The translations under genes and the position numbers were made by a program. Positions 27,501 to 36,633 of a stretch of 64,000 nucleotides of DNA are shown piece by piece. The notes under the pieces are model-generated. The model saw only the letters and a list, made by a program, of their open reading frames with translations, was not told where the DNA came from and did no database searches. Origin of the DNA: Azospirillum baldaniorum (lineage in GTDB: Bacteria > Pseudomonadota > Alphaproteobacteria > Azospirillales > Azospirillaceae); assembly GCF_003119195.2 (NCBI RefSeq), contig NZ_CP022253.1, positions 2,427,001 to 2,491,000 on the forward strand. Direction: 5' to 3'. Each line of letters begins with the position of its first letter. The stretch's first letter is position 1.

Positions 27501-28031
27501 ATGGCACACCTCACCGCAAGCGTTGAATACGGCATCCACTGCCTGCTCTGGCTGGCCGCCGCCGGCGACACGCCGCTGAGCAGCCGGGATCTGGCGGAGT
27601 TGCAGGGAATCTCCCCCTCTTTCCTCGCCAAGATCTTTCCGAAGCTGGAGAAGGCGGGGATCGTCACGGCCAGCGAAGGGGTGCGCGGCGGTTACCGCCT
27701 CGCCAAGGCACCGGAAGACATCAGCTTTCTCGTCATCGTCGACGCCATCGAGGGCGAGAAGCCGCTGTTCGAGTGCCAGGAGATCCGCGGCCGCTGCGCG
27801 GTCTTCGACGATAGGCCGCCGGATTGGGCGACCTCCGGCGTCTGCGCCATCCACGCCGTGATGCTGAAGGCCGAAAAGGCGATGCGCGACACGCTGGCCA
27901 AGGAGACGCTGGCCAGCGTCGGCGAGACCTTCGGGCGCAAGACCCCGCCGGAATTCCAAGGCGACGTCCAGACCTGGATCGACGCGCGCCTCAGCGCTCG
28001 CGCCGCATCACGGACACGGCAAACGCCATAG
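27501..28031 (+). CDS. Rrf2-family transcriptional regulator
   Basis: 176 residues. The winged helix at the N-terminus is typical (VEYGIHCLLWLAAAGD, ISPSFLAKIFPKLEKAGIVTASEGVRGGYRLAK). Three cysteines in the middle (FECQEIRGRCAVF and later GVCAIH) match the Fe-S ligand spacing class of IscR/NsrR/RirA-like proteins, so it probably senses Fe-S, iron or NO. It sits directly downstream of nifHDK and upstream of a flavoprotein oxidoreductase, its most likely target together with itself. Confidence 0.9.
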   Translation: MAHLTASVEYGIHCLLWLAAAGDTPLSSRDLAELQGISPSFLAKIFPKLEKAGIVTASEGVRGGYRLAKAPEDISFLVIVDAIEGEKPLFECQEIRGRCAVFDDRPPDWATSGVCAIHAVMLKAEKAMRDTLAKETLASVGETFGRKTPPEFQGDVQTWIDARLSARAASRTRQTP

Positions 28032-28176
28032 TCGGCCGCCGTAGCCGGCCCGACCACCACGCCTCCCCCGATGCTCTGAGCTTTTCCCGGACCTCCGCCG
28101 GACGGACGGGATGGCTGCCGCGCACCCGCGCGCCAGAACGCTCCCCCATGTCCGGCTTTCAGAAGGACACAGAGTC

Positions 28177-29385
28177 ATGACCCAACGAATCGTCATCGCC
28201 GGTTCCGGTTTCGCCGGATTGTGGGCCGCCCTGTCCGCCGCCCGCGCCGTGGCGGTGGCCGGCCGCGACGGCGACGTCGCGATCACCGTCGTCTCGCCGG
28301 CCCCGCAGCTCCACATCCGCCCCCGCCTCTACGAAGCGGTTCTGGAAGGCATGGCGCCGGACCTCGCCGCGCTGTTCGAGGCCGTGGGCGTCCGCCACGT
28401 CTCCGGCGTCGTGACGACCATCCACGCCGGCCGCCGCGCGGTGGACGTCACCGGCACCGACGGCGCCGAGTTCACCCTGCCCTACGACCGCTTCGTCCTG
28501 GCCGCCGGCAGCCGCCTGTTCACCCCGCCCATTCCCGGTCTCGCCGAGCACGCCTTCAACGTCGACCAACTCGACAGCGCGCACGCCCTCGACGCCCATC
28601 TGAAGGCCCTGGCCGCCCGGCCGGAAACGGCGGCGCGCAACACCGTGGTGGTGGCCGGCGGCGGCTTCTCCGGCATCGAGACGGCGGCGGAGATGCCGGA
28701 CCGGCTGCGCGCCATCCTGGGCGCGGACGCCAAGATCCGCGTCGTGGTGGTCGAACAGGCGCCGGCCATCGGCCCGGACCTCGGCCCTGTGCCGCGACCC
28801 GTGATCGAGCAGGCGCTGGCCGAATGCGGCGTGGAGATCGTCGCCGGCACGGCGGTCGCCGCCATCGACGCTGGGGGCGTCACCACCTCCACCGGCGAGC
28901 GCATCGCCGCCGCCACCGTCGTCTGGACGGCGGGTGCCCGCGCCAACCCTCTGGCCGCGCAGATCAGCGGCGGGCATGACCGGTTCGGGCGCGTCCCGGC
29001 CGATCCGTTCCTGCGGGCGGTCGGCAGCGACGGGATCTTCGTCGCCGGGGACGTGGCGCGGGCCGCCACCGACGACCTCGGCAACGTCGCCGCGATGTCC
29101 TGCCAGCACGCCCTCAGCTTGGGCCGCGTCGCCGGCCACAACGCCGCGGCGGAGCTGGTCGGCCTGCCCACCCACCCCTACAGCCAGCCCAAATACGTGA
29201 CCTGCCTCGACCTCGGTCCGTGGGGGGCGCTCTTCACGGAGGGCTGGGACCGGCAGGTCCGGCTGACCCGCGACGAGGGCAAGGCGGTGAAGCGCGAGAT
29301 CAACACCAAGTGGATCTACCCGCCCCAGCCGGACCGCGACGCCGTCTTCGCGATCGCCAACCCCGATTATGTGATCGTCCCCTGA
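28177..29385 (+). CDS. FAD-dependent NAD(P)H oxidoreductase, type II NADH dehydrogenase-like
   Basis: 402 residues. N-terminal FAD motif IVIAGSGFAGLWAALSAAR, second dinucleotide motif VVVAGGGFSGIETAAEM around residue 160, and the FAD-binding GIFVAGDVARA near 290. These are the blocks of pyridine nucleotide-disulfide oxidoreductases of the NDH-2 type. The C-terminus lacks an obvious membrane helix. The start ATG 28177 has AAGGA upstream. It follows the Rrf2 gene by 145 bp, suggesting Rrf2-controlled redox function; electron acceptor unknown. Confidence 0.88.
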   Translation: MTQRIVIAGSGFAGLWAALSAARAVAVAGRDGDVAITVVSPAPQLHIRPRLYEAVLEGMAPDLAALFEAVGVRHVSGVVTTIHAGRRAVDVTGTDGAEFTLPYDRFVLAAGSRLFTPPIPGLAEHAFNVDQLDSAHALDAHLKALAARPETAARNTVVVAGGGFSGIETAAEMPDRLRAILGADAKIRVVVVEQAPAIGPDLGPVPRPVIEQALAECGVEIVAGTAVAAIDAGGVTTSTGERIAAATVVWTAGARANPLAAQISGGHDRFGRVPADPFLRAVGSDGIFVAGDVARAATDDLGNVAAMSCQHALSLGRVAGHNAAAELVGLPTHPYSQPKYVTCLDLGPWGALFTEGWDRQVRLTRDEGKAVKREINTKWIYPPQPDRDAVFAIANPDYVIVP

Positions 29386-29823
29386 CGATGGCCCTGCGGA
29401 GCCGCGCCCCTTGCCACCGCAACGCGTGGTTCCGCACAGGCATTACTTTCGGTGGAACACCCCGGCACGACCAGCCCGCACCCTTTGCAGGCACACCCTT
29501 CTCACAGCTTTCCATGGAAAGAGATAAACGAGAGACGGTCTCGTCCGCTTTTGCAAATCCCCTCTGCGATGCCTGGCGGTTGAACAGACAATCATTTAAA
29601 TCCCTGGAGTGCGAGCCATTACCACCGGAAGAATGACCACAATATCAACAAAAAATTGCGTACAATTACCTATCTGCGAAACGACATATCTTAGCGAATA
29701 CAATCATCACCGAAACGACATGGCACTCTACGACACTGCATGAACACCAATTAATTGTTTTTTATATAAATTGCTGATAATCTCAAATCATCATTCCCTT
29801 TTTGCCCCATAAGGACAATCAAC
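29386..29823. other. Intergenic region with AT-rich right half
   Basis: The 438 bp between the oxidoreductase and the chemoreceptor hold no supported gene. The first 200 bp are GC-rich like the surroundings; from about 29600 the sequence becomes AT-rich (TTAATTGTTTTTTATATAAA at 29751-29770), and this continues into the next gene. A TTGTTT / GATAAT pair (29755-29781) is spaced only 15 bp, so no promoter is called. Confidence 0.6.
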
Positions 29824-31311
29824 ATGCCCTTTAAAACCTTTCTAAGGTCGGCAGACACGGAAGCGACGGAAATAACCAACGCATTAGACAAATCTAATGG
29901 CATGATCACCTTTGACACATCTGGCAACATATTGTCGGCGAATGATCAATTCCTCCGATGTATGGGCTACAGCCTTGAGGAAATCAAAGGAAAGCATCAC
30001 CGGATATTCGTCGACCCGAATCTTCACGACAGCCTGGATTACAGGGATTTCTGGGAGCGCCTGCGCCGCGGCGAGTTCCAGTCCTCCCTGTACAAGCGCA
30101 TCGGCAAGGGCGGGCGCGAGGTCTGGATCGAGGCCTCCTACAACCCGATCAAGAACCGCCAGGGCGTTACCCACAAGGTGGTGAAGGTCTGCACCGACGT
30201 CACCGAGCGCCATCTCGAACACATCGATCTGCGCGGCAAGGCGGAGGCCATCTCGAAGTCCCAGGCGGTGATCGAATTCACCCCCGATGGCACCGTCATA
30301 ACCGCCAACGAGAATTTCCTGTCCCTGCTCGGCTACACGCTGCCGGAGATCGAAGGGCGCCATCACAGCACCTTCGTCGATCCGGCGGAGCACGGCGGCG
30401 CGGATTACCGGGCCTTCTGGGAGAGCCTGCGCCAGGGCCGTTTCCAGGCCGCCCAGTACAAGCGGATCGGCAAGGGCGGCCGCGTGGTGTGGATTCAGGC
30501 GTCCTACAACCCGGTGTTCGACACCAGCAACCGGCTGTCCAAGATCGTCAAGTTCGCCACCGACATCACCCGCCAGGTCGAACTGCTGGACCAGTTGAAG
30601 GCGCTGATCGACAACAACTTCACCGAGATCGACGCCGCGTTGTCCGCCGCCGGCCGGCAGGCCGAGGACGCCGCCCAGCGGTCGGGCGCGACGCAAGGCA
30701 CCGTCCAGACCGTTGCCGCCAGCGCCGAGGAACTCGCCGCGTCGGCCCGCGAGATCGCCGACAGCATGATCCGCTCCCGTCAGGCGGCGAGCACCGCGAT
30801 GGACGAGACGGGGAACGCTGACCGGGCGGCGGCGCGCCTCACGGAGGTCGCCAAGGCGATGGGCGGCATCGTCGATCTGATCAGCTCGATCGCCAGCCAG
30901 ATCAACCTGCTGGCGCTCAACGCCACCATCGAGGCGGCGCGGGCTGGCGAGGCCGGGCGCGGCTTCGCGGTCGTCGCCAACGAGGTCAAGAATCTCGCCA
31001 ACCAGTCGGCCAACGCGACCGCCCAGATCTCCAAGGAGATCGAAGGCATGCAGGCCGTCTCGTCCGACGTCGTCGCGTCGCTGGGCAACATCCGTCAGGC
31101 CACCAGCAACCTGATGGAATTCGTCACCGTCTCCGCCGGGGCGGTGGAGGAGCAGAGCGCGGTGACCGGCGACATGTCCACCAACATGCAGAACGCGTCG
31201 GCCTCCGTCAGCGCCGTCGATCACAATATCGGCGCCATCAACTCCGCGATCACCCAGATCGCGTCGGCGGTCTCGGAAACCAAGGAAGCCGCCAAGGTGC
31301 TGGCCCGTTGA
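29824..31311 (+). CDS. Soluble PAS-PAS methyl-accepting chemotaxis protein (Aer-like)
   Basis: 495 residues, no membrane segment. There are two PAS domains (about 18-130 and 140-255) with near-identical blocks ([19 protein letters not shown] and [19 protein letters not shown]), then a signalling domain (about 300-490) with the tip [19 protein letters not shown]. It probably senses redox or energy state through PAS-bound FAD or haem; the ligand is not readable. It lies between nifHDK and nifENX, which would suit aerotaxis toward low oxygen. The first about 180 bases are AT-rich with different codon use from the rest of the gene. Confidence 0.93.
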   Translation: MPFKTFLRSADTEATEITNALDKSNGMITFDTSGNILSANDQFLRCMGYSLEEIKGKHHRIFVDPNLHDSLDYRDFWERLRRGEFQSSLYKRIGKGGREVWIEASYNPIKNRQGVTHKVVKVCTDVTERHLEHIDLRGKAEAISKSQAVIEFTPDGTVITANENFLSLLGYTLPEIEGRHHSTFVDPAEHGGADYRAFWESLRQGRFQAAQYKRIGKGGRVVWIQASYNPVFDTSNRLSKIVKFATDITRQVELLDQLKALIDNNFTEIDAALSAAGRQAEDAAQRSGATQGTVQTVAASAEELAASAREIADSMIRSRQAASTAMDETGNADRAAARLTEVAKAMGGIVDLISSIASQINLLALNATIEAARAGEAGRGFAVVANEVKNLANQSANATAQISKEIEGMQAVSSDVVASLGNIRQATSNLMEFVTVSAGAVEEQSAVTGDMSTNMQNASASVSAVDHNIGAINSAITQIASAVSETKEAAKVLAR

Positions 31312-31348
31312 CGGCACGCGCCATGCGCGGCCGGCCATCGCCCCGGGC

Positions 31349-31391
31349 TGTGCGATACCCGACAAAGTCCGCGATTGTCGGGTATCGCACA
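31349..31391 (+). promoter_or_regulatory. Two NifA sites of nifE arranged as a perfect inverted repeat
   Basis: TGTGCGATACCCGACA (31349-31364) and TGTCGGGTATCGCACA (31376-31391) are exact reverse complements and each match TGT-N10-ACA. They are separated by 11 bases (27 bp centre to centre), about 60 bp before the -24 box. Confidence 0.9.
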
Positions 31392-31435
31392 CGACGGCGA
31401 TCGACTTAACTTATTGAATATAAACAAATCACTCC

Positions 31436-31452
31436 TTGGCACACCTCCTGCA
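31436..31452 (+). promoter_or_regulatory. Sigma54 -24/-12 promoter of nifENX
   Basis: TTGGCACACCTCCTGCA has GG and GC exactly ten bases apart; the -24 box is nearly perfect, and the -12 box CTGC differs by one base. It ends 48 bp before the nifE ATG. Confidence 0.9.
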
Positions 31453-31500
31453 TATGACTGACCCACAGGCGCCGATGTCGGCCAATGGCGGGAGAAGGTC

Positions 31501-32916
31501 ATGCTCCAGGAAAAGCTCCAGGACGTCTTCAACGAGCCGGGTTGCTCCACCAACCAAGCCAAGTCGGAGAAGGAGCGGAAGAAGGGTTGCTCCAAGGCTC
31601 TGAAGCCGGGAGCCGCCGCCGGAGGCTGCGCCTATGACGGCGCCATGATCGCCCTCCAGCCGATCGCCGACGCCGCCCACCTCGTGCACGGGCCGATCGC
31701 CTGCCTCGGCAACTCCTGGGACAACCGCGGCACCAAATCGTCAGGCTCGCAGCTCTACCGCACCGGCTTCACCACGGACATGTCGGAACTCGACATCATC
31801 CACGGCGGCGAGAAGAAGCTCTACAAGGCGATCAAGGAGATCGTGCAGCAGTACGATCCGCCGGCCGTCTTCGTCTATCAGACCTGCGTCCCCGCCATGA
31901 TCGGCGACGACATCGAGGCGGTCTGCAAATTCGCCGCGAAGAAGCTGGGCAAGCCGGTGATCCCGGTGATGGCGCCGGGCTTCGTCGGATCGAAGAACCT
32001 GGGCAACAAGCTGGCCGGCGAGACGTTGCTCGATCACGTCATCGGCACGGTGGAGCCGGAGGTCACGACCCCGACCGACATCTGCATCGTCGGCGAATAC
32101 AATCTGGCCGGCGAACTGTGGCTGGTGAAGCCGCTGCTCGACGAGATCGGCATCCGCATCCTGTCCTGCATCTCCGGCGACGGGCGCTACAACGAGGTGG
32201 CGCAGGCCCACCGGGCGCGGCTGACCATGGTGGTCTGCTCGCAGGCGCTGGTGAATGTCGGGCGCAAGATGCAGGAGCGCTGGGGCATCCCCTATTTCGA
32301 AGGCTCCTTCTACGGCGTGTCGGACATGTCGGACACGCTGCGCACCATGGCCCGCATGCTGGTGGAGCGCGGCGCCGACAAGGCGATCATCGACCGCACC
32401 GAGGGCGTCATCGCCCGTGAGGAAAGCCGCGTCTGGCGGCGCCTGGAACCCTACAAGCCGCGCTTCGACGGCAAGCGCGTCCTGCTGTTCACCGGCGGCG
32501 TGAAGAGCTGGTCGATGGTCACCGCGCTGGAGGGCGCCGGGCTGACCATCGTCGGCACCTCCACCAAGAAGTCCACCAAGGAGGACAAGGAGCGCATCAA
32601 GAAGATGAAGGGGGAGGAGTTCCACCAGTGGGACGACCTGAAGCCCCGCGACATCTACAAGATGCTGCGCGACAGCGAAGCCGACATCATGATGTCCGGC
32701 GGCCGGTCGCAGTTCATCGCGCTGAAGGCCAAGGTGCCGTGGCTCGACCTGAACCAGGAGCGCCACACCCCCTACGCGGGTTATGACGGCATCGTCAACC
32801 TGTGTGAGGAAATCGACAAGACCCTGTCCAACCCGATCTGGCGGCAGGTGCGTCTGGCCGCCCCCTGGGACTTGAAACCGGATGCCAAGCCGGACGCCCG
32901 GCCGGTGGGAGCGTAA
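31501..32916 (+). CDS. nifE: NifE, FeMo-co assembly scaffold subunit
   Basis: 471 residues, homologous to NifD, forming with NifN the scaffold on which NifB-co matures. The N-terminal region carries cysteines (EPGCSTN, KKGCSKA) and the cluster-binding Cys set AGGCAYDGAM, IACLGNSWDN and YQTCVPAMIGDD. The lysine-rich KKSTKEDKERIKKMKGEE lies where NifD carries cofactor ligands. First gene of nifE-nifN-nifX; five bases separate its stop from the nifN ATG. Confidence 0.97.
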   Translation: MLQEKLQDVFNEPGCSTNQAKSEKERKKGCSKALKPGAAAGGCAYDGAMIALQPIADAAHLVHGPIACLGNSWDNRGTKSSGSQLYRTGFTTDMSELDIIHGGEKKLYKAIKEIVQQYDPPAVFVYQTCVPAMIGDDIEAVCKFAAKKLGKPVIPVMAPGFVGSKNLGNKLAGETLLDHVIGTVEPEVTTPTDICIVGEYNLAGELWLVKPLLDEIGIRILSCISGDGRYNEVAQAHRARLTMVVCSQALVNVGRKMQERWGIPYFEGSFYGVSDMSDTLRTMARMLVERGADKAIIDRTEGVIAREESRVWRRLEPYKPRFDGKRVLLFTGGVKSWSMVTALEGAGLTIVGTSTKKSTKEDKERIKKMKGEEFHQWDDLKPRDIYKMLRDSEADIMMSGGRSQFIALKAKVPWLDLNQERHTPYAGYDGIVNLCEEIDKTLSNPIWRQVRLAAPWDLKPDAKPDARPVGA

Positions 32917-32921
32917 CCGCC

Positions 32922-34322
32922 ATGGGCAACATCCAGCGCTTCCCCCACTCCGCCAAGGCGGCCTCCACCAACCCGCTGAAGATGAGCCAGCCGCTGGGCG
33001 CGGCGCTCGCCTTCCTCGGCGTGGACCGCTGCATGCCGCTGTTCCACGGCAGCCAGGGCTGCACCGCCTTCGGGCTGGTCCTGCTGGTCCGTCATTTCCG
33101 CGAGGCTATCCCGCTCCAGACCACGGCGATGGATCAGGTCTCCACCATCCTCGGCGGCTACGAGAATCTGGAACAGGCCGTCCGCACCATCCACGAGCGC
33201 AACGCGCCCGCCCTGATCGGCGTCGCCACCACCGGCGTGACCGAGACCAAGGGCGAGGACATGTCCGGGCAGTATTCGCTGTTCCGCCAGCGCAACCCCG
33301 CCCTGGCCGGCCTGAAGCTGGTCTTCGCCAACACCCCGGACTTCTCCGGCGGCTTCGAGGACGGCTTCTCCGCCGCGGTGACCGGCATCGTCGAGGAGGT
33401 GGTCCAGCCGTCGGAAACCACGATGAAGGGCCAGATCAATGTGCTGGCCGGCTGCCACCTGTCGCCGGGCGACGTGGAGGAACTGCGCGACATCATCGAG
33501 AGCTTCGGCCTGTCGCCGATCTTCCTGCCCGACCTGTCGCTGTCCATGTCGGGCCGCCAGCCCGACGACTTCACGGCGACCTCGCTGGGCGGCGTGACGG
33601 TGGACCAGATCGCGTCCATGGGCGCGTCGGAACTCACGCTGGTGATCGGCGAGCACATGCGCGTCGCCGCCGCCGCGCTGGAGCTGAAGACCGACGTGCG
33701 CAGCGTCTTCTTCGACCGGCTGACCGGGCTGGAGGCGTCGGACCGCCTCGTCCGCACCCTGTCGGAGCTGTCGGGCCGCCCGGTGCCGGCGAAGCTGCGG
33801 CGCCAGCGCGAGACGCTGGTCGACGGCATGCTGGACGGGCATTTCTTCTACAGCCGCAAGCGGATCGCCGTGGCGCTGGAGCCGGACCTGCTCTACGCCG
33901 TCACCAGCTTCCTGGCGGACATGGGGGCGGAGGTGATCGCCGCCGTCTCCCCCACCCAGACCGCCGTGCTGGAGAAGCTGAAGGCCGCGACCGTCATGGT
34001 CGGCGACCATTCCGACGTGGAGACGCTGGCCCGCGACGCCGACCTGATCGTGTCGAACTCGCACGGGCGGCAGGGGGCGGCGCGCATCGGCGTGCCGCTG
34101 CACCGCATGGGTCTTCCGATGTTCGACCGGCTGGGCGCCGGGCTGAAGGTCCATGTCGGCTACCGCGGCACCCGCGAGCTTCTGTTCGAGATCGGCAACC
34201 TGTTCCTGTCCCGCGAGATGGACCACGACGAGCACGGCCACGCTCACGGTCATCGTCATGGGGACGGGCATGAACACGGCCAGCACTGCGGGAGCGGATC
34301 ATGCGGATGCAGCGCCGGCTGA
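32922..34322 (+). CDS. nifN: NifN, FeMo-co assembly scaffold subunit with His/Cys-rich tail
   Basis: 466 residues, homologous to NifK and partner of NifE. GSQGCTAFGLVLLVRHF is the conserved cysteine block; GVTETKGEDMSGQYS follows. The C-terminal about 35 residues are a low-complexity His/Gly/Cys tail (HGHAHGHRHGDGHEHGQHC, then GSGSCGCSAG), not part of the scaffold fold, and probably metal-binding. Directly follows nifE. The tail is longer than is usual for NifN as I know the family. Confidence 0.97.
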   Translation: MGNIQRFPHSAKAASTNPLKMSQPLGAALAFLGVDRCMPLFHGSQGCTAFGLVLLVRHFREAIPLQTTAMDQVSTILGGYENLEQAVRTIHERNAPALIGVATTGVTETKGEDMSGQYSLFRQRNPALAGLKLVFANTPDFSGGFEDGFSAAVTGIVEEVVQPSETTMKGQINVLAGCHLSPGDVEELRDIIESFGLSPIFLPDLSLSMSGRQPDDFTATSLGGVTVDQIASMGASELTLVIGEHMRVAAAALELKTDVRSVFFDRLTGLEASDRLVRTLSELSGRPVPAKLRRQRETLVDGMLDGHFFYSRKRIAVALEPDLLYAVTSFLADMGAEVIAAVSPTQTAVLEKLKAATVMVGDHSDVETLARDADLIVSNSHGRQGAARIGVPLHRMGLPMFDRLGAGLKVHVGYRGTRELLFEIGNLFLSREMDHDEHGHAHGHRHGDGHEHGQHCGSGSCGCSAG

Positions 34323-34369
34323 GTGTGGTGGGCCAGGCCGAGGAGGGCCGGCCCCGCAAAGGAGGTTCC

Positions 34370-34771
34370 ATGAAGGTCGCTTTCTGCACCCAGGACATGC
34401 AGCACGTCGACGCGCATTTCGGGTGGGCCAAGAACATCGTGGTCTACGAGGTGGACAAGGCCGGCTACACGATGGTCGAGACCTGCCAGTTCGGCGGCTC
34501 GATGTTCGAGGACGGCAACGAGGACAAGCTGATTCCGAAGCTCGACGCGCTGGCCGACTGCGCCATCGTCTACCTGTCGGCCATCGGCGCCTCCGCCGCC
34601 GCCCGCGTGGTGGCGAAGAAGATCCACCCCGTGAAGGTGGAGGCCACGGAGACCATCACCGCCCTGCTCGACCGTCTGGTCGAAACCATCAACGGCAACC
34701 CGCCGCCCTGGCTGCGCAAGGCCCTGAACGCCGGCCAGCCGCAGGAGCTGGCCTTCGACGAGGAGGATTGA
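34370..34771 (+). CDS. nifX: NifX
   Basis: 133 residues of the dinitrogenase iron-molybdenum cofactor family. [21 protein letters not shown] is the conserved start, with the cofactor-region histidine in DAHFG. It binds NifB-co and VK-cluster intermediates between NifB and NifEN. ATG 34370 has AAAGGAGG at ideal spacing; the upstream ATG at 34301 overlaps nifN and has none. Confidence 0.95.
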   Translation: MKVAFCTQDMQHVDAHFGWAKNIVVYEVDKAGYTMVETCQFGGSMFEDGNEDKLIPKLDALADCAIVYLSAIGASAAARVVAKKIHPVKVEATETITALLDRLVETINGNPPPWLRKALNAGQPQELAFDEED

Positions 34772-34775
34772 GAGC

Positions 34776-35240
34776 ATGACCGACACCACCGTGGCCGCCG
34801 GGAGCGATCTCGCCGAGGCCTTTCTGAAGACCCTGGTCATGCTGTTCCGCGCCGAAGACAGCTACGGCGCCTGGGAAGGCAAAAGCGACGAGACGATCCT
34901 CGCCCCCTTCATCCTCGACAAGGAGGCCCGCGCCGCCATCCCGATCATGGGCGACCCGGACCCCGACACGCTGTGGCGGCTGGAGCTGTTCTACAAGGCC
35001 GTCGGCATCACGGTCGAGAAGCAGACCGGCCACATCGCCTCCCCCATCATGAAGATGAGCCACGAGGGCTTCGGCCGCATGGTGCTGACCACGGGCCGGC
35101 TGGTCGTGGTGTCGAAGCATCTGCGCGACGTCCACCGTTTCGGCTTCCCGTCGCTGGAAAAGCTGGCCGCCGATGGCGCGAAAGTCGTGGAAGAGGCCGT
35201 GGCGCTGATCCGCAAATATCCCGACGTCGCCGATCTGTGA
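34776..35240 (+). CDS. NifX-associated nitrogen fixation protein (DUF269)
   Basis: 154 residues, four bases after nifX. Family blocks: [22 protein letters not shown] at the N-terminus, and [20 protein letters not shown]. The gene almost always follows nifX in alphaproteobacteria and is NifA-regulated; biochemical role unknown. All-alpha, soluble, no cysteines. Confidence 0.93.
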   Translation: MTDTTVAAGSDLAEAFLKTLVMLFRAEDSYGAWEGKSDETILAPFILDKEARAAIPIMGDPDPDTLWRLELFYKAVGITVEKQTGHIASPIMKMSHEGFGRMVLTTGRLVVVSKHLRDVHRFGFPSLEKLAADGAKVVEEAVALIRKYPDVADL

Positions 35241-35250
35241 GGATTCCGCC

Positions 35251-35457
35251 ATGTTCGACATCGACGCCCTGAAGGACGAGGTCAAGAAGCTCAACGCCCG
35301 CGCGACCCAGAAGAAGATGGACCTGCACGACCTGTCGGAGGAGCTGCCGCAGAATTGGCAGTCCATCCTCCAGGTCGCCCAGGAAACCTACGACGCCTAC
35401 AAGACCCTGACCGAGAAGCGCGCCGCGCTGAAGGCGCTGGAGACGGCGTCCGCCTGA
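35251..35457 (+). CDS. Small CCE_0567-family (DUF683) nif protein
   Basis: 68 residues forming two long helices (DIDALKDEVKKLNARATQKKMDLHDLSEELP, split in the structure, and an AQETYDAYKTLTEKRAALKALE coiled coil). The family is found next to the NifX-associated gene; one member was crystallised as a metal-binding helical hairpin. Eleven bases after the previous stop. Probably the end of the main nifENX unit before a REP-like repeat. Confidence 0.9.
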   Translation: MFDIDALKDEVKKLNARATQKKMDLHDLSEELPQNWQSILQVAQETYDAYKTLTEKRAALKALETASA

Positions 35458-35480
35458 GCGGACTGATTGGTAAGCCGTGC

Positions 35481-35582
35481 CCCCACCCTAACCCTCCCCC
35501 GCTGACGCAGGGGAGGGAACTGCCGCCGCTTCGCGATCATCTCCCTCCCCTGCGATAGCGGGGGAGGGCCGGGGTGGGGGCA
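35481..35582. repeat. REP-like inverted repeat pair between the DUF683 gene and fdxB
   Basis: CCCCACCCTAACCCTCCCCC at the left is mirrored by GGGGGAGGGCCGGGGTGGGG at the right, with shorter palindromes CCCCTGCG in between. Same type as 40080-40143. It may reduce read-through from nifENX into fdxB-nifQ. Confidence 0.75.
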
Positions 35583-35646
35583 AGACCAGCACCCGCCCAC
35601 ATCCCTACCAAAAACCCCGACACCAAGCCCGATTGAGGAGCAGACG

Positions 35647-35940
35647 ATGGCTGAGTTCGTGACCGGCACCACCCGCGGCGGCGCCGCCTGGACGCCGAAA
35701 TTCGTGGAAAGCATCGACCAGAAGATGTGCATCGGCTGCGGCCGCTGCTTCAAGGTCTGCGGCCGCGACGTGCTGGAGCTGATCGGCATCACCGAGGACG
35801 GCGACATCGTCGACGCCTTCGACGACGAGGCCGAGAAGAAGGTCATGAGCGTCAAGAACGCCGGCAATTGCATCGGCTGCGAAAGCTGCGGCAAGGTCTG
35901 TTCCAAGAACTGCATCACCCACTTGCCCCAGGCGGCCTGA
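35647..35940 (+). CDS. fdxB: FdxB, nif-specific ferredoxin III
   Basis: 97 residues with two 4Fe-4S motifs: [14 protein letters not shown] (C-x2-C-x2-C-x3-C) and [15 protein letters not shown], separated by an acidic linker. The N-terminal [16 protein letters not shown] is the ferredoxin III signature. It is an electron carrier for nitrogenase maturation or reduction. No sigma54 promoter is visible just upstream, so it is probably read from the nifE promoter through the repeat. Confidence 0.95.
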   Translation: MAEFVTGTTRGGAAWTPKFVESIDQKMCIGCGRCFKVCGRDVLELIGITEDGDIVDAFDDEAEKKVMSVKNAGNCIGCESCGKVCSKNCITHLPQAA

Positions 35941-36008
35941 GGGTCGCCAACCTTACCTGAACCTGTCTGAAGCGGCCTGACGGCCGCCCGCCCCCGGAGG
36001 AGGACGCC

Positions 36009-36599
36009 ATGGGCATCCTGCACGCCGCCCCGCCGGGGGTGGGCGACACCACGCTTCTGTACCGCTGGCTGACCGACCGCCAGGGACGCTGCAACGTCTT
36101 CGACGCGCATCTGTTCGCCTGCATCCTGTCCCGCCGCTGGTCGGCGGGTCCGGGCGCGCTGGGTCTCGACGACCGGGCGCTCGGCCAGTTGCTGGACCGC
36201 TATTTCCCCGGCGCCTTCGCGGCCGGCCTGCCTGTTCCCGACAGCTCGCCCACCCCCTTGCCGCCGCTTCTCCGGAGTGAGGCGGACGACATCGCCGCCC
36301 TTCTGCTCGCCCACCGCTCGCTGGGCATCGAGGAGGAGGACTGGCTCGCCGCCATCGTGGCGCGGGCCATGCTCGACGAGGGCGAGCTGTGGCGGGATCT
36401 CGGACTGGCCGGCCCGAGCCATCTCGCGGCGCTGATGGAGCGCCATTTCGACTCGCTGGCCCTGCTGAACGCCACCGGCACCCGTTGGAAGGCTTTTCTC
36501 TACCGCTTCCTCTGCGCACGGGACGGGCTGATCCCCTGCGGTGCCCCGGTCTGCCGCGATTGCGGCGCGGAGGCCGTGTGCTTCGGGTCGGGTGACTGA
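36009..36599 (+). CDS. nifQ: NifQ, molybdenum donor for FeMo-co
   Basis: 196 residues. The C-terminal cysteine motif C-x4-C-x2-C-x5-C (CGAPVCRDCGAEAVC) carries the Mo-Fe-S cluster. The rest is helical, with FACILSRRW and RWKAFLYRFLC typical of the family. It sits 68 bp after fdxB behind GGAGGA. Converges with the TPR-like gene, 34 bp between the stops. Confidence 0.95.
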   Translation: MGILHAAPPGVGDTTLLYRWLTDRQGRCNVFDAHLFACILSRRWSAGPGALGLDDRALGQLLDRYFPGAFAAGLPVPDSSPTPLPPLLRSEADDIAALLLAHRSLGIEEEDWLAAIVARAMLDEGELWRDLGLAGPSHLAALMERHFDSLALLNATGTRWKAFLYRFLCARDGLIPCGAPVCRDCGAEAVCFGSGD

Positions 36600-36633
36600 C
36601 GGAACCAAACCGTCAATCACCCCTCTTCCCAAG

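Noticed and set aside
34301..34369. Alternative start of nifX overlapping nifN
   Set aside because: The internal ATG at 34370 has an ideal AAAGGAGG site and begins with the conserved NifX N-terminus.
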